Part shown: one piece after another, positions 1 to 3,243 of the stretch | Layout: each line of letters begins with the position of its first letter | Numbering within the stretch: position 1 is the stretch's first letter | Origin: SIG459 sp045538735 | GTDB taxonomy: Bacteria; Bacillota; Clostridia; Oscillospirales; Oscillospiraceae | Length of the DNA stretch: 5,285 nucleotides | Assembly: GCA_045538735.1 (NCBI GenBank) | Contig: JAZSRY010000036.1 | Span: forward strand, 1-5,285 | Direction of reading: 5' to 3' | Notes under the pieces: model-generated | Databases searched by the model: none | Told to the model about the DNA's origin: nothing | Seen by the model: only the letters and a program-made list of their open reading frames with translations | Translations under genes and position numbers: made by a program

Positions 1-407
1 CCACTCCCACTCCCGCACCTACTCCCACCCCCGTTCAGAATGTGAGCGCTTCCGGAAGCTTTGTCTCCGATACCGGAACCGGACTGAACCTGAGAGTGAA
101 ATGGGTTGCATATAAGTCCGGCGGCAAGGATATGCTGAAGATAGATGTGGATGTAAGCCACTATAGCTTCTATACCTCCGCCCTCTATGAGTCCATAGAG
201 CTGAAGGTCAATGAGGGCACCTACTGGGCTACCAGTAAGGAGGTCCAATACGACGGAACTGACCTGAAATATACCAATATGGCAAGCTTCGATGTTCTGG
301 CAAAAAGCGGCGAGAACGATATAAGCGTAGTTTGGAACTATAAGGGTTCCTACTCCGGCATAGGTCTGGATCAGATCACCGCAGGAGGCAAGGCCATTAT
401 TCCCTGA
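1..407 (+). CDS. C-terminal part of a probable exported protein with a Thr-Pro linker (5' truncated by the window edge)
   Basis: The reading frame is open from the left edge (codons in phase from position 3) to the TGA at 405-407. It begins with a Thr-Pro/Ala-Pro linker (TPTPAPTPTPVQN), followed by about 115 residues beginning SASGSFVSDTG and ending GGKAIIP. An internal GTG at 42 could be called as a start, but the in-frame linker upstream and the lack of a ribosome binding site show that the gene began outside the window. The linker type is common in surface proteins and lipoproteins of Clostridia, where it separates an anchored or catalytic part from a C-terminal module. The module is rich in Tyr, Ser, Gly and alternating hydrophobic residues (LRVKWVAY, LKIDVDVSHY, DISVVWNY), which suggests a beta-sandwich. 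I do not recognise the family. The gene is followed after 13 bp by an intrinsic terminator. Confidence 0.75.
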   Translation, partial: TPTPAPTPTPVQNVSASGSFVSDTGTGLNLRVKWVAYKSGGKDMLKIDVDVSHYSFYTSALYESIELKVNEGTYWATSKEVQYDGTDLKYTNMASFDVLAKSGENDISVVWNYKGSYSGIGLDQITAGGKAIIP

Positions 408-420
408 AGTAAATAAGTAA

Positions 421-454
421 AATCCCGATTCCTTTATGGAATCGGGATTTTTTT
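421..454 (+). terminator. Rho-independent terminator of the left-edge gene
   Basis: A perfect 12-bp inverted repeat (AATCCCGATTCC at 421-432 and GGAATCGGGATT at 438-449) encloses a TTTAT loop and runs into a tract of seven T at 448-454. It lies 13 bp after the TGA of the left-edge gene. An ATG inside this hairpin (436) is in frame with the downstream repressor but is not a plausible start. Confidence 0.93.
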
Positions 455-469
455 ATGTACCTTTGAAAA

Positions 470-486
470 ATCAACTAAAGGTTGAT
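470..486. promoter_or_regulatory. Short inverted repeat upstream of the repressor promoter, candidate operator
   Basis: ATCAAC (470-475) and GTTGAT (481-486) form a perfect 6-bp inverted repeat with a 5-bp TAAAG spacer, a size usual for binding sites of dimeric HTH regulators. An AT-rich inverted repeat overlaps it (ATAAAT at 485-490 and ATTTAT at 498-503). It is centred about 46 bp upstream of the -35 box of the repressor promoter. Autoregulation by the repressor encoded at 577 or the HTH protein at 1410 is inference. An arm of this length in AT-rich DNA can arise by chance. Confidence 0.3.
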
Positions 487-523
487 AAATATATCGCATT
501 TATAGAGCGTTGGTTTAAAAAAC

Positions 524-552
524 TTGACTTAGACCTGCAGGGCCTATATAAT
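524..552 (+). promoter_or_regulatory. Sigma-70/SigA-type promoter for the repressor operon
   Basis: TTGACT (524-529) is separated by exactly 17 bp from a perfect TATAAT (547-552). Transcription would start near 559, immediately before the AAGGAG ribosome binding site at 561-566, giving a very short leader. This places the true start of the next gene at 577. The spacer contains the 8-bp palindrome CCTGCAGG (534-541). A repressor bound there would block RNA polymerase, although such binding is only a guess. Confidence 0.85.
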
Positions 553-576
553 AAAGCCATAAGGAGCGTGTCGGAT

Positions 577-1386
577 ATGAATAAAAAAAGCAAAATAAGC
601 TATTTGAATACCGAAAGAGCGGGAAGCTATAATGCGGAGAGGGACAGGGCGGAAAATTTTATAGGCAGACGCATTGCCGAAGCCCGCGACCAAAGAGGCC
701 TAAGCCTTTCCGCCTTCAAAACGCGTCTTGAAAGCTTCGGAGTGAGCGTCAGCCCTGCGGCCATAAACAAGTGGGAAAAGGGAGGCTCCACCCCCAGCGC
801 ATATCAGCTTATCGCCGTGAGTAGGGCTCTGCAGCTTGGGGAAGATATGTCCTATTTCATGAGCAGCGCAGGCAGTGAGCTCAACGAGGAGGGACTTCGC
901 CGCCTTTCTGAGTACAGAGCGGATCTTGTGGCCTCGGGACGCTACAGACCTGAGAAAGAATGCATTATTGAATATATCGATATGCCGGTGAGCTATCTTG
1001 CTGTATCTGCAGGAACGGGAGAGTTTCTTGATGAAGATAATTTTGAGATGGTGAGCTTTCCCGCCGCCTCTGTGCCCCGGGGCGCCCGCTTCGGTGTGAG
1101 AGTTTCGGGAGACAGTATGGAGCCCGTTTATCACGACGGACAGATTGTCTGGGTGAGCCCCTGCGAAAGTCTGAAAAAGGGTGAAGTGGGCATTTTCATA
1201 TACGAGGGAGAGGGCTACCTGAAGGTTTACGGGGAGAGCATGCCCTCCGAGGAGCAATGGGACGCTGTGGCGGATAGCTACGGCGCGGTGCGTCCTCAGC
1301 CGGTGCTTATTTCCTATAACAAGGCCTATGAGCCTAAAAAAGTCCGCGCGGGAAGCGATTTCCGCATAGTCGGAAAAGTGCTTTAA
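577..1386 (+). CDS. XRE-type HTH repressor with C-terminal S24 (LexA/CI-like) self-cleavage domain
   Basis: The product is 269 residues. Residues 28-90 form a Cro/C1-type HTH domain (IGRRIAEARDQRGLSLSAF through INKWEKGGSTPSAYQLIAVSRAL). Residues 140-269 form an S24 domain with the nucleophile Ser180 in VSGDSMEP and the general base Lys216 in YLKVY. A candidate Ala-Gly autocleavage site lies at residues 145-146 (VSAGTGEF). Proteins of this class repress stress or phage genes and cut themselves when RecA filaments form on damaged DNA; the catalytic dyad and cleavage site appear intact here. I chose the ATG at 577 because AAGGAG (561-566) precedes it and the promoter lies at 524-552. The frame stays open back to 436, but that codon sits in the upstream terminator hairpin. 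It is the first gene of a three-gene operon, 23 bp ahead of the next. The SOS link is from family knowledge; the regulated genes are unknown. Confidence 0.9.
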   Translation: MNKKSKISYLNTERAGSYNAERDRAENFIGRRIAEARDQRGLSLSAFKTRLESFGVSVSPAAINKWEKGGSTPSAYQLIAVSRALQLGEDMSYFMSSAGSELNEEGLRRLSEYRADLVASGRYRPEKECIIEYIDMPVSYLAVSAGTGEFLDEDNFEMVSFPAASVPRGARFGVRVSGDSMEPVYHDGQIVWVSPCESLKKGEVGIFIYEGEGYLKVYGESMPSEEQWDAVADSYGAVRPQPVLISYNKAYEPKKVRAGSDFRIVGKVL

Positions 1387-1409
1387 GAAAGAAAGGAGTT
1401 GGGGAACAA

Positions 1410-1610
1410 ATGAATACGGTTGAAAGAGTTAAGGAACTGGCTGCGGAGCGGGACATGACTTTATTTCGTCTCAGCAAGCTATGCGATGTTCCTTACTCCA
1501 CCATAAAAAACACCGAGCTGCGCTGCGGTCAGCTGGGTGTGGACACCATTGAACGCATCTGCATAGGTCTGGGAATACCCTTGTCCCGCTTTTTTGAGGA
1601 AGGTTGCTGA
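1410..1610 (+). CDS. Small Cro/C1-type helix-turn-helix protein
   Basis: The 66-residue product is almost entirely one HTH domain. It begins MNTVERVKELAAERDMTLFR, has the recognition-helix region LSKLCDVPYSTIKNTELR at about residues 21-38, and ends with the IERICIGLGIPLSRFFEE helix typical of stand-alone XRE proteins in Bacillota. There is no room for a sensor or effector domain. AAAGGAG (1392-1398) lies 11 bp before the ATG. The gene is 23 bp downstream of the S24 repressor and 4 bp upstream of the next ORF, so co-transcription is likely. It may be a Cro-like partner or co-regulator of the larger repressor. The DNA site is unknown. Confidence 0.88.
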   Translation: MNTVERVKELAAERDMTLFRLSKLCDVPYSTIKNTELRCGQLGVDTIERICIGLGIPLSRFFEEGC

Positions 1611-1614
1611 GACC

Positions 1615-1890
1615 ATGCAGGGCAAGCCCTTGAAGGTATATGTGGGTGTGAAGGCCGAGTTTCAGAAAGACGGCATTATGATACCCCGTGAAATTACGTG
1701 GGAGGACGGCAGACGCTTTGAAATAGATGCGGTGCTGGATATAAGACAGGCAGCGGCATTACGCGCCGGAGGTCACGGAGACAGGTATACGGTGTGCGTT
1801 GGCGGGCGCTGCAGCTTCCTTTTCTTCGAACGCAGCCACCAACAGGTGGGAAATTATATAGGTCGCTGGTTTGTTGAACGCAGAGCATAG
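1615..1890 (+). CDS. Small basic protein of a type I recall beside Y-family DNA polymerases in Clostridia; function unknown
   Basis: The product is 91 residues, starting MQGKPLKVYVGVKAEF and ending NYIGRWFVERRA. Features include ITWEDGRRFEIDAVLDIRQ, a Gly/Arg-rich turn (RAGGHGDRYTV), CSFLFFERS and the GRWFVERR tail. The alternating pattern suggests a small beta-barrel. From memory, proteins with WEDGRRYEIDRVLD...GRWFVERR features occur beside Y-family (UmuC/DinB-like) polymerase genes in Clostridia, but I cannot verify this here. The frame opens at a TTG (1594) inside the previous gene; I prefer the ATG at 1615, preceded by GAGGAAGG (1596-1603). The 4-bp gap after the previous stop suggests translational coupling. 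The TAG stop is formed by the first three bases of the short palindromic repeat at 1888. Without the repeat the stop would be TAA at the same codon, so the protein appears full length. Confidence 0.75.
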   Translation: MQGKPLKVYVGVKAEFQKDGIMIPREITWEDGRRFEIDAVLDIRQAAALRAGGHGDRYTVCVGGRCSFLFFERSHQQVGNYIGRWFVERRA

Positions 1891-1946
1891 CCTGAGTGAT
1901 ATAATCCAAACTCGCTCCACGGGTTTGGATTATATTGCACAGGCTA
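1888..1946. repeat. 59-bp palindrome made of the two end repeats of the 2866-3138 element (solo-TIR or internally deleted MITE)
   Basis: Two 27-bp arms (1888-1914 and 1920-1946) are inverted copies with 4 mismatches around a 5-base loop, CTCCA. Each arm closely matches the ends of the 273-bp element at 2866-3138; shared blocks are TAGCCTG, ATATAATCC and AAC(T/C)CG. It starts and ends with TA, as expected for a TA target duplication. It lies between the stop codon of the 91-residue protein gene and the terminator, so a transcript through it would form a long hairpin just before the terminator hairpin. I infer an internally deleted relative of the longer element. A locally evolved palindrome is less likely because the same sequence occurs twice in the window. 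Confidence 0.8.
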
Positions 1947-1977
1947 AAAAAGGACAGGGGAGACCCTGTCCTTTTTT
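1946..1977. terminator. Bidirectional intrinsic terminator between convergent genes
   Basis: A perfect 14-bp stem (AAAAAAGGACAGGG at 1946-1959 and CCCTGTCCTTTTTT at 1964-1977) closes a GAGA loop, which is a GNRA tetraloop on the plus-strand transcript. The six A and six T give a U-tract in both directions. It therefore serves both the plus-strand repressor operon and the minus-strand oxidoreductase, whose stop codon is 4 bp away. The outermost A of the stem is shared with the last base of the 59-bp repeat. Confidence 0.93.
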
Positions 1978-1980
1978 CTG

Positions 1981-2622
1981 TTAATTTAGCATTTCCGCGC
2001 CAAGTCGGAAAGCCTCCTGCTTCTTCAGGGGGAAGTCCTTTTCGTGACGGGCTTTTTTGGCCTCAGGGTCGAACATGGTCCAATCGTAGGGGCTGTAGTC
2101 TTTCACCTGCAGAGTGTCGCCGAAGATAAGGCTTTCCGTGGGGCCTATAATGCGGCTGAGCATATTTTTGTATTTTTCAACAATGAGGTCATATCCTGCG
2201 GCGGCATAGCGCTCCTCCGGCACATTGCTGGTCATGATGAAAAGCACGGGAATATGGCGTTCATTGTAGTTTCGAGGCTCCGTTTTGTAGCTCAGGTACT
2301 GGAAGATAAGGCGCTCATAGAGTGCTCTGAAGGCAGCAGAGGCTTCACCCAGATAATTGGGTGTTCCCAGAATTAAACCATCAGCACTGCGAATCTCCTC
2401 TAAAACCGGGGCGAGTGCATCGGCATATATGCATTTGCCCAGATTGGCGCTGCTTTTGCAGCCGAAGCAGGAGATGCAGCCTGTGAACTTATCCAGCTTA
2501 TACAGGTCTATAAGTTTGATTTGTGCACCCGCGGACTCAGCTCCGGCGGCAGCGGAGCGGACAAGAGCGGCGGTGTTCCACTCTCGGCGGGGACTTGCGT
2601 TTATTGCGATTATTTTCTTCAT
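1981..2622 (-). CDS. Flavodoxin-fold NAD(P)H-dependent FMN oxidoreductase (iron-sulfur-flavoprotein-like)
   Basis: The product is 213 residues, a usual length for the FMN_red/flavodoxin-2 superfamily. The N-terminal strand and phosphate-binding loop (MKKIIAINASPRREWNTAAL, residues 1-20) would hold the FMN phosphate. GTPNYLGEASAAFRALYER (86-104) matches the second flavin-binding loop and following helix. A cysteine cluster C49-x2-C52-x2-C55-x8-C64 (GCISCFGCKSSANLGKC) resembles the compact motif of iron-sulfur flavoproteins (C-x2-C-x2-C-x4-7-C), although the last gap is one residue longer than that pattern, so a 4Fe-4S cluster is possible but not certain. The electron acceptor is unknown. On the minus strand GGGAG (2631-2635) lies 8 bp before the ATG, which supports this start. 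It is transcribed towards the repressor operon and ends at the shared terminator. It appears cytosolic, with no signal peptide. Confidence 0.9.
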   Translation of the reverse strand: MKKIIAINASPRREWNTAALVRSAAAGAESAGAQIKLIDLYKLDKFTGCISCFGCKSSANLGKCIYADALAPVLEEIRSADGLILGTPNYLGEASAAFRALYERLIFQYLSYKTEPRNYNERHIPVLFIMTSNVPEERYAAAGYDLIVEKYKNMLSRIIGPTESLIFGDTLQVKDYSPYDWTMFDPEAKKARHEKDFPLKKQEAFRLGAEMLN

Positions 2623-2652
2623 AAAGAGCGCTCCCAGTTAGTATTTTATATT

Positions 2653-2658
2653 ATTATA
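2653..2658 (-). promoter_or_regulatory. Candidate -10 box for the oxidoreductase gene
   Basis: On the minus strand a perfect TATAAT lies 30 bp upstream of the ATG at 2622, a suitable distance for a promoter followed by the GGGAG site. The best -35 partner at 17 bp is only TTTATT (3 of 6 matches), so the promoter would be weak or activator-dependent. The region is AT-rich, which raises the chance of a false match. Confidence 0.4.
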
Positions 2659-2713
2659 CATCATTTATCGGAGTGAATAAAGAGTTGTTTTAAAATTCGG
2701 TGCAAGTCTAAAA

Positions 2714-2729
2714 GTCCCGTTTATGGGAC
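2714..2729 (+). other. Small hairpin in the leader of the 28-codon ORF
   Basis: GTCCC (2714-2718) and GGGAC (2725-2729) pair around a GTTTAT loop, 52 bp before the ATG at 2782. No T-tract follows, so it is not a terminator. The preceding GGTGCAAGTC recalls a short stretch of cobalamin riboswitches, but the other conserved blocks are missing and I do not call a riboswitch. No clear promoter was found between 2660 and 2780; GATAAT at 2741-2746 is a possible -10 without a good -35. Confidence 0.3.
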
Positions 2730-2781
2730 AGCGATTCCGAGATAATAAAGCCACAATAAAGAACAAAAGGAGATGTGGTTT

Positions 2782-2868
2782 ATGACTTTACTTATCGGAT
2801 TCGCAGCGGCAGTTTTCCTTGCAATACCCATTGAGGCTTTGGCCAGATATGTGGATAATCATCATTAG
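2782..2868 (+). CDS. Putative 28-residue single-span membrane peptide
   Basis: ATG at 2782 to TAG at 2866-2868 encodes MTLLIGFAAAVFLAIPIEAL followed by ARYVDNHH. The first ~20 residues are hydrophobic enough for one transmembrane helix, and the short polar tail is presumably at the other membrane face. AAAAGGAG (2765-2772) is a strong ribosome binding site 9 bp before the ATG. The ORF is a free-standing unit, divergent from the oxidoreductase gene. The stop codon coincides with the first bases of the MITE-like element; removing the element and one TA copy still gives TAG, so the ORF was not shortened by the insertion. I do not recognise a family. Possible roles include a regulatory small membrane protein or a type I toxin-like peptide, both speculative. 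The ORF might also be chance, but the ribosome binding site argues against that. Confidence 0.55.
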   Translation: MTLLIGFAAAVFLAIPIEALARYVDNHH

Positions 2869-2892
2869 CCTGAGCAATATAATCCGAACTCG

Positions 2893-2998
2893 TTTCTGAT
2901 GGCATATGCGTTGGCATTGCTGCGTTGCCGGCTTTTGAAGGGCGACAGCCCATCTGCAAGCCGCCGCCTTGCACTGCACTAGCATATGACCTCAGAAA
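2893..2998. repeat. Inner inverted repeat A of the MITE-like element
   Basis: TTTCTGATGGCATATGC (2893-2909) and GCATATGACCTCAGAAA (2982-2998) are inverted copies with 2 mismatches in 17. Between them are smaller hairpins: GGGC-GACA-GCCC (2940-2951) and GCAAG/CTTGC (2956-2960 with 2968-2972). The left copy begins immediately after the left terminal repeat. This repeat forms one side arm of the folded element. Confidence 0.75.
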
Positions 2999-3005
2999 TC
3001 TGCGA

Positions 3006-3111
3006 CTCCGCGGGAGGGGATTTTTGTGTCAGGCAAAATTGAATTATGCAGGTGGGCTGTCGCCCACCAAAGAATGAAATGAAGTCTGGCGCTAAAATTC
3101 GCCCCGCGGAG
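3006..3111. repeat. Inner inverted repeat B of the MITE-like element, with apical hairpin
   Basis: CTCCGCGGG (3006-3014) and CCCGCGGAG (3103-3111) are a perfect 9-bp inverted repeat. Weaker pairing continues inward towards GTGTCAGGC and GTCTGGCGC. The arm is capped by a perfect hairpin, GGTGGGC-TGTC-GCCCACC (3051-3068). GGGCTGTCGCCC inside that hairpin is the reverse complement of GGGCGACAGCCC at 2940-2951 in arm A, so the two arms could also pair with each other. The right copy ends immediately before the right terminal repeat. Confidence 0.72.
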
Positions 3112-3226
3112 CGGGTTCGAATTATATTGCTCAGGCTAGCCCCGCAGGTGGCTTATCCTGCCTGAAAAATGTGAACGTTGGGTCCTATATAGAAATTACA
3201 TACGCCCATTATAGTTCAAAATATAT

Positions 3227-3233
3227 AAGGAGG
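3227..3233 (+). promoter_or_regulatory. Strong ribosome binding site of the substrate-binding protein gene
   Basis: AAGGAGG lies 10 bp before the ATG at 3244 and fixes the start. I found no convincing promoter between the MITE-like element (ends 3138) and this site. CTGAAA (3162-3167) and TATATA (3186-3191), 18 bp apart, are the best weak pair. A short inverted repeat GCAGG/CCTGC (3144-3148 and 3157-3161) lies just after the element. Confidence 0.85.
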
Positions 3234-3243
3234 AATTCCAAAC

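Larger units (their letters stand above)
2866..3138. mobile_element. 273-bp MITE-like non-autonomous element with 27-bp terminal inverted repeats and TA ends
   Basis: The left end (2866-2892, beginning TAGCCTGAGCAATATAATCC) and right end (3112-3138) are inverted copies with 2 mismatches in 27. Both ends carry TA (2866-2867 and 3137-3138), as expected from duplication of a TA target, the signature of the IS630/mariner superfamily. No transposase or other convincing ORF lies inside, so it would need a transposase in trans. The interior consists of two foldable halves (2893-2998 and 3006-3111). A second, 59-bp member with the same ends lies at 1888-1946, which supports a dispersed family. Each end repeat also holds a perfect TATAAT pointing inward (plus strand 2878-2883, minus strand 3121-3126), without convincing -35 boxes. 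It occupies most of the gap between the 28-codon ORF and the substrate-binding protein gene. No named family was recognised. Confidence 0.82.

Noticed and set aside
436..576. Longer version of the repressor starting at the ATG at 436
   Set aside because: The ATG lies in the terminator hairpin of the previous gene, upstream of the promoter at 524-552, and has no usable ribosome binding site. The ATG at 577 has AAGGAG at a proper distance.
700..1257. Minus-strand ORF opposite the S24 repressor gene
   Set aside because: It is antisense to a gene with clear domain motifs, and its translation is low in recognisable features and has no ribosome binding site.
1594..1614. TTG start at 1594 for the 91-residue protein
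   Set aside because: It would overlap the end of the HTH gene and has no ribosome binding site at the right distance, while the ATG at 1615 follows GAGGAAGG.
2698..2745. Possible cobalamin riboswitch (GGTGCAAGTC followed by a GTCCC/GGGAC hairpin)
   Set aside because: The remaining conserved blocks are absent, the region is too short and the downstream ORF has no link to cobalamin.
2876..2892. TATAAT in the end repeats as working promoters
   Set aside because: The hexamers point inward and have no recognisable -35 box at 16-18 bp, so I list them only as a sequence property of the repeats.
2788..2985. Two minus-strand ORFs of 60-65 residues across the small ORF and the MITE-like element
   Set aside because: They run through the inverted-repeat interior of the element, have no convincing ribosome binding site and show no protein-like pattern.
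2866..3138. CRISPR array or tRNA-like gene in the non-coding region
   Set aside because: There are no regularly spaced direct repeats. The structure is inverted repeats with TA ends, and the folded arms do not give a tRNA cloverleaf.
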